Assembly (NCBI GenBank): GCA_027459775.1
Contig: DAIDHE010000061.1
Span: 1 to 37,695 of the forward strand
Direction of reading: 5' to 3'
DNA from: Planctomycetales bacterium
Lineage (GTDB): Bacteria; Planctomycetota; Planctomycetia; Isosphaerales; Isosphaeraceae
DNA length: 37,695 nt
Of the stretch, positions 6,328 to 13,770 are shown piece by piece (within the stretch, counting starts at the first letter, position 1; each line of letters begins with the position of its first letter). The notes beneath the pieces were generated by a model. That model was not told the origin of the DNA. It ran no database searches and saw only the letters and a program-made list of their open reading frames with translations. The position numbers and the translations under genes are program-made.

Positions 6328-8808
6328 CTAGCGCCTGAGCAGGAATTCCTTGCTGTTCAGGACCGCCCAGGCCACGTCTTCCCAGGCGCCGCGGCGGTCG
6401 GAATGGGACGCCAGGTACGCAAGCGCCCCCTGGGCCTCGGCCGCGGTCGGCTCGCGGCACAAGCAGGCGCGATAAAACTCGGAGAGCAGCTCGCCGTCGC
6501 CCGCCCCCGCGCCCAACCGCCGGCCGATGCGATTGCCGCTCGCCTCGAGCTTGCGCCTGACCGCGGGGCCGCCGATCATCTGAAACGCCTGCGCCAGCGT
6601 CGTCGAATCCGATCGCTCGCATTCACAAGAAAGCAGGCGATCGGGCTTGCCAAAGGTCTTCAGGAACCCGGAGTCGCCCATGACGCCGGGAAGCTGCACC
6701 GCTCGCCAGCCCCGGGGCGCGCCCCGGAACGGCTCGGGCGACTCGAGCGCCTGGCTGACGGCGTCGAGGAGGGTCTCGGCGGGCAAGAGCTTCACCAGGG
6801 CGTGCGAGAAGTTGGCGACGTCGTCGCGGTTGGTCTCGTCCGGGGTCGCCGAAAGCTGGTAGGTTCGCGAGGTCATGATGAACCGGACCAGCGGCTTCAG
6901 ACGCATGCCGTTTTTCGCGAGCGAATCGGTGATCAGCTCGAGCAAGGGCGGGTTCGAGGGGGGGTTGGACTCGCGAAAGTCGTCGACCGGGTCGACCACG
7001 CCCCGGCCCAGCAGGTGAAACCAGACGCGGTTGGCGAGGTTGCGGGTGAACTGGCGGTTGTCGTGGGTGAGCCACCGGGCCAGATCCTGCAGCGTGTCGC
7101 CTCCGGACGCGCCGGCCTGACCGAGCGGGCGCGGCATGATGAACTCGCCAGTGCGGGGGTTGATCAGCCGGGCGGGGCCCTTGATATAAACGAGCACGTC
7201 GCCGTTGATCTCGTGGGAATCGAGGCGGTCGCTCCGGGTATTGTTGATCTCCTTGCGGGCGATGTTGGCGAAATAGGCGGCCAGGCCGTAATAGTCGTCT
7301 TGTTTCCAGACGTCGAAGGGATGGTTGTGGCAGCGGGCGCACTGGATGCGGACGCCCAGAAAGACCTGGCCCAGGCTCTCGGCCGCCATGGCGGGGTCGC
7401 GATTGGCGCGGTGAAAGCTGGCCGGCGGGTTCTTCCAGGTCGAGCCCAGCCCAGAAACGACGCGGCTGGCGAGCTCGCTCATGGGGGCGTCGCGCGCGAC
7501 CGAATCGCGCAGCCAGCGTTCCAGGATCCAGGCCCCCTTCTGGCCCATGGTCTTTTCTTCATTGCGGAGGAGGTCGGCCCACTTGAGCGCCCAGAAATCG
7601 GCGAATTCGGGGCGCTCGAGCAGGCCGTCGATCAGCCGTTCGCGCTTGTCGGGGCGCGAATCAGCCAGAAACGCGCGGACGAATTCGGGGTCGGGGAGCC
7701 GGCCGATGGCATCGAGGAACGCCCTGCGCAGGAAGACGGCATCGCCGGCGACGGGAGCGGCGTTCAGGCTCAGGGCCTTCAGCCTGGCGAAGACCACGTC
7801 GTCAATGGGATGCCGGGAGGCCGGCCCCGACCAGGCGAGCTCGGGGCGGTCGGCGAGAAACGCCAGTCGGGCCGTCGCCCGGCCGTTCATGAACCGCGCG
7901 GACACGGCCGTCTCGCAGGGCCCCACCACGCGCACCAGTCCCGCCGCCGAGACGGCGGCCTTGGTCGGGTCGCTCACGTCAAAGGCCGCTTGCCGGGTGA
8001 CATCCGCGCTCGTGCCGTCGCCAAAGATCGCGGTCACGATCAATTGCTGCTCGACCGAGCCCGGGGCAAGGATGCGATCGGCCGGGGCGATCTGGAGCAC
8101 ACGCACCTCGGGTGCGCCTGCCGCGTCGTCGCGCGCGCCTTGCTCGACCCAGGATCGCAGCGCATGGGCCTCGAGCGAGCCCAGCGTGAACCGCCGGCCC
8201 CCCTCATGGGCGACCTGACCGGTCGGCTTGGTCAGGAAAAGGCTCTGGGACGGACGAAGCCCATCCAGCCGCCGGCCCGAGGCGTCATGCGAAAGCGCCT
8301 GGAAATCGGCCGCCGGGTCGTCGCCGCGAAGGCTGAGCTTGAACCCACCCTTGCCGTTCAGATTGCCGTGGCACGTCCCCATGTTGCAGCCGGCCCGCGC
8401 GAGCACGGGCGCGACGTCGCGGCGAAAGCTCACCGGCCGCGACCAGGAAGACCGCTCGACCCGCGCGGTGGCCGTCGCCGTCAGGGCGCCCAGCCGTACC
8501 CGCAAGGTCGCCGCGCCATCCCCAACCGGGGTCGTGAGGCCGCTTTGGCTCAGGGCCGCCACGCCGGGCGCGTCGACCTCATAGGCGCACCGCGACGTGA
8601 CATCTCTGAGCCGGCCGTCGGCCGTCCGCAACGTCGCGAGCAATTGCTGGCTCGCGCCCCGCCCAACCAGCGTCACCGACGGCGGCTCGAGGACGAGCTC
8701 GACCCCCGGACCCGCCGCCCCCAGCGCCCGCGCGCCGCCAAGGACCGCGAGGAACAGCGCCAGCGCACCGAATCGGCTCAATCGGCGTGAGATCCGCGCG
8801 AATCTCAA
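6328..8808 (-). CDS. DUF1549/DUF1553 secreted protein with Ig-like domains and heme motif
   Basis: 826 aa, TTG start with a strong GGAGGA SD 7 nt upstream. In order: a signal peptide (about 1-32); a bacterial Ig-like domain (about 33-115); a cytochrome-like segment with GCNMGTCHGNLNGKGGFKLS (a CX4CH variant); a second Ig-like domain (about 235-320); DUF1549 (about 335-550), containing a true CxxCH as CARCHNHPFDVW near residue 490; and DUF1553 (about 575-815). The family is hugely expanded in planctomycetes, is predicted to be an exported c-type cytochrome-related protein, and has no proven function. It is the first gene of the cluster and is closely coupled to DUF1501. Confidence 0.93.
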   Translation of the reverse strand: MRFARISRRLSRFGALALFLAVLGGARALGAAGPGVELVLEPPSVTLVGRGASQQLLATLRTADGRLRDVTSRCAYEVDAPGVAALSQSGLTTPVGDGAATLRVRLGALTATATARVERSSWSRPVSFRRDVAPVLARAGCNMGTCHGNLNGKGGFKLSLRGDDPAADFQALSHDASGRRLDGLRPSQSLFLTKPTGQVAHEGGRRFTLGSLEAHALRSWVEQGARDDAAGAPEVRVLQIAPADRILAPGSVEQQLIVTAIFGDGTSADVTRQAAFDVSDPTKAAVSAAGLVRVVGPCETAVSARFMNGRATARLAFLADRPELAWSGPASRHPIDDVVFARLKALSLNAAPVAGDAVFLRRAFLDAIGRLPDPEFVRAFLADSRPDKRERLIDGLLERPEFADFWALKWADLLRNEEKTMGQKGAWILERWLRDSVARDAPMSELASRVVSGLGSTWKNPPASFHRANRDPAMAAESLGQVFLGVRIQCARCHNHPFDVWKQDDYYGLAAYFANIARKEINNTRSDRLDSHEINGDVLVYIKGPARLINPRTGEFIMPRPLGQAGASGGDTLQDLARWLTHDNRQFTRNLANRVWFHLLGRGVVDPVDDFRESNPPSNPPLLELITDSLAKNGMRLKPLVRFIMTSRTYQLSATPDETNRDDVANFSHALVKLLPAETLLDAVSQALESPEPFRGAPRGWRAVQLPGVMGDSGFLKTFGKPDRLLSCECERSDSTTLAQAFQMIGGPAVRRKLEASGNRIGRRLGAGAGDGELLSEFYRACLCREPTAAEAQGALAYLASHSDRRGAWEDVAWAVLNSKEFLLRR

Positions 8809-9088
8809 GTGCGTTCCTCCCCTCCGCCAGGCTCGCTCAAGCCCCGGCCAGGGCCTACTTCTTCAATCGGCGGGATTCCCAGGGTGGGTCAAATGCTTGT
8901 TGAATAATAGCTTAATCCGCAATCGAGGGCCGCGTCAACGGTCCGGCGACGGCCCGGAAGGAATGACGCGGCCCGACCTGGCGGAATCTGGCCAGGCGGT
9001 CAAAGGCGGATCGCTCTCGGCGCGGTCGCGCCCTGGCGAACCGCCGGGGCGCGCAGGGCAAGGAGTGCGCAGGGCTTTCGCGAAGGCG
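8809..9088. other. Intergenic region upstream of the DUF1549/DUF1553 gene
   Basis: No gene is seen. On the minus strand TTGACG (8933-8938) and TATTAT (8904-8909) are good hexamers, but the 23-bp spacing is too long for a standard sigma-70 promoter; another sigma or an alternative -10 (TAAGCT) is possible. The rest is GC-rich and featureless. Confidence 0.4.
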
Positions 9089-10045
9089 TTATTTGATCTC
9101 GTCGGAAGAGACGGTTTCGCCGCCGTTGCGGGACATCAGCTTGTTGAGGACGACCTTGTTGATCTGCTGAGTGACCGGTGCGACGTGGCCGTCGCAGAAG
9201 GCAAAATTGACGAGGCTGGGGTGTTTGCTCATCCAGTAGGTGTAATAGCTGACGCCGCCGGAGACGATGGGCTGGTTGATGGTGCGGTCGATATTGGTCC
9301 GGACACAGCAGCTTGTGGCCTGGGACCAGACGCCGGTCAAGCTCTCGCCGATGAGACCGGTGGTCGAACTGCCGTCGGTGATGTCGGCGAACGTGATGGT
9401 TGAGTTCTGGAAGAGAGTGCCGTTGTCATAATAGAGGCAATAGGGGTTCGAGGGAACCTGGGTGGGGCAGCCGCTCGCGGAGTTGGGCGGGATCATGCCC
9501 GAGGCCATGTTGCCGCGATAGTCGGCGGGGCCGAGCAGGGTGGCGCCACCCAGGGCGGAGGTGCCGCTGTTGGCGTTGACCGCTTGCGGGCGGCGGTTGG
9601 AGGGGCAGACGAAGCCGTCGATCGTGCGTCGGACCGAGGTCGCGTTGTCGGGCCAGGTGGGGTAGAGGTTGAAATTGATTTCGTTATACAGGTTGTTTTG
9701 TTCCATCTTGAGGAACAGCCCGGTGAGTCCGCTCCACATGTAGTTCTGGTAGGGGGTGCCGACGGTCGCGCAGTTGATGTCGCCGGAGGTCAGGTTGTTG
9801 TTGGAGTCGTAGGTCGGGACCATGCAGTACCAGCCCGAGGGGAACGAGCTGAACGAGTCGTTGTATTCCTGGACGGCCAGCGCGAGCTGCTTGAGGTTGT
9901 TCTGGCATTTGGCGCGATTGGCCGCCTCGCGCGCGGACTGCACCGCGGGCATGATCATCGCGACCAGAACGGCGATGATCGCGATCACGACCAAGAGCTC
10001 AATCAAGGTGAACGCCGAGCGAACGCGGTACTGGGCGGGAGGCAT
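9089..10045 (-). CDS. DUF1559 protein with type IV pilin-like N-terminus
   Basis: 318 aa from the ATG at 10045, chosen because AAGGGA lies 7 nt upstream and the protein then begins directly with the prepilin-type leader. The sequence [20 protein letters not shown] is the N-methylation/pseudopilin hydrophobic helix; Ala stands at -1 where Gly is usual. [20 protein letters not shown] follows, then a long Cys-containing DUF1559 domain ending in the H-x9-DG signature ([14 protein letters not shown], with DG about 35 residues from the end). These proteins occur in tens to hundreds of copies per planctomycete genome and are thought to be surface or pilus-like. It is monocistronic, with its own promoter in the 3' end of the preceding gene. 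Confidence 0.93.
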   Translation of the reverse strand: MPPAQYRVRSAFTLIELLVVIAIIAVLVAMIMPAVQSAREAANRAKCQNNLKQLALAVQEYNDSFSSFPSGWYCMVPTYDSNNNLTSGDINCATVGTPYQNYMWSGLTGLFLKMEQNNLYNEINFNLYPTWPDNATSVRRTIDGFVCPSNRRPQAVNANSGTSALGGATLLGPADYRGNMASGMIPPNSASGCPTQVPSNPYCLYYDNGTLFQNSTITFADITDGSSTTGLIGESLTGVWSQATSCCVRTNIDRTINQPIVSGGVSYYTYWMSKHPSLVNFAFCDGHVAPVTQQINKVVLNKLMSRNGGETVSSDEIK

Positions 10046-10131
10046 CGCGATTCCCTTTCGAACAGAGATCCACCGGACCGTCACCTGGGGCGGCCGGGTC
10101 GGAAGGACTCCTCAACTCTCATTGTTGCATC

Positions 10132-10171
10132 CGAGCCCGCTTGCTTCAAGCGGTCACAGCGCCCGGGCTCG
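10132..10171 (-). promoter_or_regulatory. Hairpin(s) in the 5' leader of the DUF1559 gene
   Basis: Two mutually exclusive stems can form: a tight 7-bp hairpin CCGCTTG-CTT-CAAGCGG (10137-10153), and an outer 8-bp stem pairing CGAGCCCG (10132-10139) with CGGGCTCG (10164-10171). Their left arms overlap by 3 nt. They lie between the putative promoter and the start codon. On the plus strand the outer stem is followed by a run of seven T, but no plus-strand gene ends here. Confidence 0.4.
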
Positions 10172-10194
10172 CGTGTTTTTTTCCGATTTCTCAA

Positions 10195-10224
10195 CAAATA
10201 GTATCGTTCATCGACTTTTGTCAA
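10195..10224 (-). promoter_or_regulatory. Putative sigma-70 promoter of the DUF1559 gene
   Basis: A perfect -35 TTGACA (10219-10224) lies inside the last codons of the LeuB-like gene; the -10 lies within TACTATTTG (TATTTG at 10195-10200, 18-bp spacing). The -10 match is only partial. The predicted leader is about 140 nt. Confidence 0.5.
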
Positions 10225-11341
10225 GGGCCAGGGCGTCGCGGACAGCCTGGCCGACTTCCTTGGTGGTGGATTTTCCGCCCAGGTCGGGGGTACGGGGTGT
10301 TCCGGCGGCGAGGACGCTGGCGACCGCGCGGCGGACGCGGTCGGCCGAGCGGGGTTTTTCGAGGTGGTCGAGCATCATGGCCAGCGACAGGATCGACGCT
10401 AGGGGGTTGGCGATCCCCTTGCCGGCGATATCAGGGGCCGAGCCATGCACGGGCTCGAACATGCTGGGGGCGGTCCGCTCGGGGTTGATGTTGCCCGAGG
10501 CGGCCAGGCCCAACCCCCCCTGCAAAACGGCCCCCAGGTCGGTGATGATGTCGCCGAACATGTTGGTCGTGACGATCACGTCGAACCGCTCGGGCGCGAC
10601 CACCATCCGCATGCAGCAGGCGTCGACGTGCTGGTAGTCGGCCTTGACCTGGGGGTATTCCTGGGCGACTTCTTGATAGGCGCGCATCCAGAGGTCGTGG
10701 GCGAAGGTGAGGACGTTGGTCTTGGCCACCAGGGTGACCTGGCGGACGAAGCCCTGTTTGCGGTCGGCCTCGGAGAGGCCGCGAAACGACCCCGTCTGGG
10801 ACCGCTTGCGGGCGAGCTCGAAGGCGTACCGGATCGCGCGTTCGACGCCGGCCCGGGTGTTGATCGAGGTCTGGATCGCGACCTCCTCTGGCGTTCCCTT
10901 GCGCGTGAACCCGCCCGCCCCCACGTAGAGATCCTCGTTGTTCTCCCGGACGACGATCATGTCGACGTCGTCGGGGCCCTTCCCCTTGATTGGACCCTCC
11001 ACCCCCGGAAACAGCCGCACCGGCCGGAGGTTGATGTACTGGTGGAACTCAAACCTGAGCCGCAGCAGGATCCCCTTTTCAAGCACGCCGGGCGGAACCC
11101 GCGGGTCGCCCACCGCCCCCAGCAAGATCGCGTCGCAGCCTCGGAGCTTCTCCAGGATCGCGTCCGGCAGCACCTCGCCCGTCCCCAGATAGCGGGTCGC
11201 CCCAAGGTCAAATGGGATGAGCTGGTACTTGAACCCGTCGCGTTCCGCCACCTGGGCCAGGATCTGCTGGCTTTCGACCGAGACCTCGTGCCCGACCCCG
11301 TCCCCGGGCATGTACGCCACCCGCATCAGCCTCCCCTTCAT
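10208..11341 (-). CDS. Isopropylmalate/isocitrate dehydrogenase-family enzyme (LeuB-like)
   Basis: 377 aa. NAD-dependent beta-decarboxylating dehydrogenase: it oxidises a 2-hydroxy acid and decarboxylates the beta-keto intermediate. Visible signatures are MPGDGVGHE (N-terminal), the substrate loop YINLRPVRLFPGV, VVRENNEDLYVGAGG, the catalytic Lys in KTNVL, the metal-binding TTNMFGDIITDLGA, and EPVHGSAPDIAGKGIANP for NAD binding. The class also includes tartrate/D-malate dehydrogenases, and the substrate loop is not diagnostic, so no symbol is given. No leuC/leuD genes are nearby. Two starts compete: ATG at 11341 (GAGAGGAA upstream) and ATG five codons later, preceded by AAGGGGAGG. Confidence 0.9.
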   Translation of the reverse strand: MKGRLMRVAYMPGDGVGHEVSVESQQILAQVAERDGFKYQLIPFDLGATRYLGTGEVLPDAILEKLRGCDAILLGAVGDPRVPPGVLEKGILLRLRFEFHQYINLRPVRLFPGVEGPIKGKGPDDVDMIVVRENNEDLYVGAGGFTRKGTPEEVAIQTSINTRAGVERAIRYAFELARKRSQTGSFRGLSEADRKQGFVRQVTLVAKTNVLTFAHDLWMRAYQEVAQEYPQVKADYQHVDACCMRMVVAPERFDVIVTTNMFGDIITDLGAVLQGGLGLAASGNINPERTAPSMFEPVHGSAPDIAGKGIANPLASILSLAMMLDHLEKPRSADRVRRAVASVLAAGTPRTPDLGGKSTTKEVGQAVRDALALDKSR

Positions 11342-11815
11342 CGATCATTCCTCTCCCGGAACTTCCCGCGTTTCGCGAACTCTTGTCACCCGCCCCAGCT
11401 TCGTGCGTAGTATTCCCTCGTTACGCTCGGAATCGAATGTCCGCCAGATCGGGGACTCGTCCCGGGGCGCACCCCATGACGACGGCGGCCTCGAACGCCG
11501 GCGGACGATCATACTGATAGTCTCGCCGAACGGAGCCCTTTCGTCGATCCGAACCCAGGGGCCAAATCCGCCCGGTTGGCCGCGAACCCTCCGCTCGGGC
11601 GGGATTTGCGTTGACAACACGACGGCGGGGGGCATAGCTTCATGAACCTTGATCGCGTCCTCGCCGAGTCTCTCGATCGCGGTCGTTCCAAGGCAACTCC
11701 AGCGATACCACGAAGCCTCGATCTTGAGTCCAACGGCGGCGTTCCCGGTCGGCCCGATCCGGCCAACCGACGGTCGGGCCGCCTTCAGGCCGCATCCGAC
11801 GGGAGAGATGGAAGG
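11342..11815. other. Divergent intergenic region between the dehydrogenase and kinase genes
   Basis: 474 bp with no convincing gene; the open frame upstream of the kinase ATG (from 11642) looks like leader sequence, not conserved protein. It holds the kinase promoter near 11611-11638. A weaker plus-strand candidate is TTGTCA (11383-11388) with TAGTAT (11408-11413) at 19-bp spacing. On the minus strand AATACT (11409-11414) could serve the dehydrogenase, but with a poor -35. Confidence 0.5.
11611..11638 (+). promoter_or_regulatory. Putative promoter of the first Ser/Thr kinase gene
   Basis: A perfect -35 TTGACA (11611-11616), 16-bp spacer, and a weak -10 CATAGC (11633-11638). It closely resembles the promoter of the second kinase gene at 35350. 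It predicts a transcript start near 11645 and a leader of about 170 nt, which argues against translation starting at the ATG at 11642. Confidence 0.55.
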
Positions 11816-13108
11816 ATGGCTGTTCCGGCCGCGAGCAAATCGCTTCCACACGATCCGCGAGAATCGTCGGGGCTCGACGAATCCCAGCTCGAGAAGTCGA
11901 TCCTGCGCAGGGGACTGGCCACCGCCGCCGAGATCGAGGCCTGCAAGGCCGAGCGCTCGAAGCGCGCGGCCAAGACGCCCGAGGCCGCCAAGAGCCTGCT
12001 CGAGATCATGGTTGAGGCCAAGGTGCTGACCCAGGGCCAGGTCGCTCGGCTGCTCCAGGAAACCGGCGACACCAACCGCAAGTTCCAGATCCCCGGCTAC
12101 CAGGTCATGCAAAAGCTCGGCAAGGGCTCGATGGGCGTGGTCTTCAAGGCCAAGCAAATCTCGGTCGACCGCGTCGTCGCCGTCAAGGTTCTGCTCGACA
12201 GCCTGGCCCAGAACAAGGAATTCATCAAGCGGTTCGAGCGCGAGGCCATGATCGCCGCCAAGCTCTCGCACAACAACGTCGTCAACGCCATCGACGCCGG
12301 CCAGGTCGACGGCCGCTACTATTTCGTCATGGAGTACGTCGAGGGGGTCACGATCAAGGACTTCCTCGACCAGCACAAGGTGTTCGAGGAAAAGGAAGCC
12401 CTGCGCATCACCATGGCCATCGCCGAGGCCCTCAAGCACGCCAACCAGCGCGGGCTGATCCACCGCGACATCAAGCCCGAGAACGTGATCCTCACCAAGA
12501 ACCGCGAGGTCAAGCTCGCCGATCTGGGTCTCGCCCGGCTCACCGACGACGAGAAATGGGGGCTCTCCGAGGCCGGCATGGCCATCGGCACTCCCTATTA
12601 CATCAGCCCCGAGCAGGTCCGCGGCGAGATCAACATCGACATCCGGGCCGACATCTACAGCCTGGGGGCGACCCTCTACCACATGGCCACCGGCAAGGTT
12701 CCCTACAGCGGCGAAACCCCCAACGAGGTCATGCGCAAACACGTCGACCCCAAGGTCAACATCGTCCCCCCCGACCACCTGAACACCAAACTCTCCAGCG
12801 GCCTGGGCATGATCGTCGAAACCATGATGGCCAAGAACCGCGAACAGCGCTACCAGACGCCCGACGACCTGATCCTCGATCTCAAGTGCCTCGAGCGCGG
12901 CGAAAGCCCGATGATCGCCGGCCAGAAGCCCGAGGCGCTCGAGGGGCTCGCCGAGGGCGAATTCGAATACCAGGCCCAGGGACCGAGCGAGGCCGAACTC
13001 GTCGAGGTCGCCGCCAAGGTCCACAATCGCAACAATCTCATCGCCGCCATGGCGATGATCCTCGCCCTCTCGGTGATCACCAACCTGATCCTGCTCACGG
13101 TTCACTGA
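11816..13108 (+). CDS. Tail-anchored Hanks-type Ser/Thr protein kinase
   Basis: 430 aa from ATG 11816, preceded by GGGAGAG at 8 nt; a longer in-frame version from 11642 would begin at the predicted transcript start and adds non-conserved sequence. Residues about 20-85 form a helical domain of two LxxRGLxTxxxIxxC / LVxAKVLTxxQVxxLL-like repeats. The kinase domain spans about 93-365: glycine loop LGKGSMGVVFKA, VAVK lysine (124), HRDIKPEN catalytic loop (216-223), DLG in place of DFG (236-238), and GTPYYISPEQ activation segment. A C-terminal hydrophobic helix (about 406-428) ends the protein, so it is tail-anchored with almost nothing outside the membrane. No phosphatase is nearby; substrates are unknown. 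Confidence 0.92.
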   Translation: MAVPAASKSLPHDPRESSGLDESQLEKSILRRGLATAAEIEACKAERSKRAAKTPEAAKSLLEIMVEAKVLTQGQVARLLQETGDTNRKFQIPGYQVMQKLGKGSMGVVFKAKQISVDRVVAVKVLLDSLAQNKEFIKRFEREAMIAAKLSHNNVVNAIDAGQVDGRYYFVMEYVEGVTIKDFLDQHKVFEEKEALRITMAIAEALKHANQRGLIHRDIKPENVILTKNREVKLADLGLARLTDDEKWGLSEAGMAIGTPYYISPEQVRGEINIDIRADIYSLGATLYHMATGKVPYSGETPNEVMRKHVDPKVNIVPPDHLNTKLSSGLGMIVETMMAKNREQRYQTPDDLILDLKCLERGESPMIAGQKPEALEGLAEGEFEYQAQGPSEAELVEVAAKVHNRNNLIAAMAMILALSVITNLILLTVH

Positions 13109-13348
13109 GCAATCCGTTGATCAGACCCCACGGGTCGAGCAGCGCCCCGGCGCCGTCTCGCGCGAGGCGGCCCGGACGGCCGCGCGACAAATCGAAGGGC
13201 GACCGGCCCCCAGGCGCGCGCGACCGCGCTCCCATCAACGGGTCATTACAATTGTCGTTGTTGGTGATGTGCGAGCGGATGGAGTCGAGCACGGTGTCGA
13301 CCGCGCCCCGCGGTTGGGGCTGGTCGAGCGGACCGATCCCCGGAGGGA
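13109..13348. other. Convergent intergenic region
   Basis: 240 bp without a convincing gene. A 6-bp hairpin GATCCC-CGGA-GGGATC (13335-13350) overlaps the stop codon of the zinc-ribbon gene and may help terminate it, but no T-run follows. Confidence 0.35.
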
Positions 13349-13654
13349 TCAGTTCTTGCTGAAATCGAATGAGCGAACGGCGTCGCGGCCGAGCGGATCC
13401 CTGAGGAATTTCTCGCGACAGCTCGGGCACAGGTCGAAACGAAAGCCCTTGGGCGCCTCGGCCTCGAACTCCGAGACCAGGGTCTCGTCGCGCTTGAGGA
13501 TTTGGGCGACGGCTTCCATCGGATCATCGTCCAGGTCGTCTTCCTTGATTTCGGTCGGGTCGAAGCCAGGAAAGGCTTCAATCTTGACGACGTATCGGCG
13601 CTCGCCGCTCGAGGTCAAGTCCTTGCCGCAGAGATCGCACGTGAAGTGGACCAT
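13349..13654 (-). CDS. Small zinc-ribbon-like protein
   Basis: 101 aa from ATG 13654, with GAGGGA about 10 nt upstream; a GTG six codons earlier is the alternative. It begins MVHFTCDLCGKDLTSSGER and ends DLCPSCREKFLRDPLGRD, so the CxxC pairs at the two ends can bind one zinc ion. Between them lies an acidic stretch (IKEDDLDDDPMEAV). Such small proteins recur in planctomycetes and carry no assigned function; a nucleic-acid or protein-binding adaptor role would be a guess. It faces the kinase gene convergently and lies downstream of the YfhO-like gene on the same strand. Confidence 0.75.
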   Translation of the reverse strand: MVHFTCDLCGKDLTSSGERRYVVKIEAFPGFDPTEIKEDDLDDDPMEAVAQILKRDETLVSEFEAEAPKGFRFDLCPSCREKFLRDPLGRDAVRSFDFSKN

Positions 13655-13770
13655 CAGCGTTAAATCCCTCACTGGATGAACCGGGTCACAAGTCCGGAAG
13701 GTGTCATACCCACGATTCTAACTTGGCCGCCTGAATCCGTCCAAGCCCCCGCCAAGTCTATTCCAGGAAT

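Noticed and set aside
6250..8790. Plus-strand open frame of 846 codons opposite the DUF1549/DUF1553 gene
   Set aside because: Low-complexity, Arg/Gly/Ala-rich translation with no family motif; long antisense frames are expected in GC-rich genes, and the minus strand encodes a clear multi-domain protein.
11345..13105. Minus-strand open frame of 586 codons opposite the first kinase
   Set aside because: Its translation mirrors kinase codons (Val/Leu/Gly/Asp repeats) and has no motif; the plus strand has all kinase motifs.
13095..13430. Minus-strand frame of 111 codons in the gap after the first kinase gene
   Set aside because: It overlaps the zinc-ribbon gene in another frame, has no SD or family motif, and its Arg/Gly-rich composition is typical of noise.
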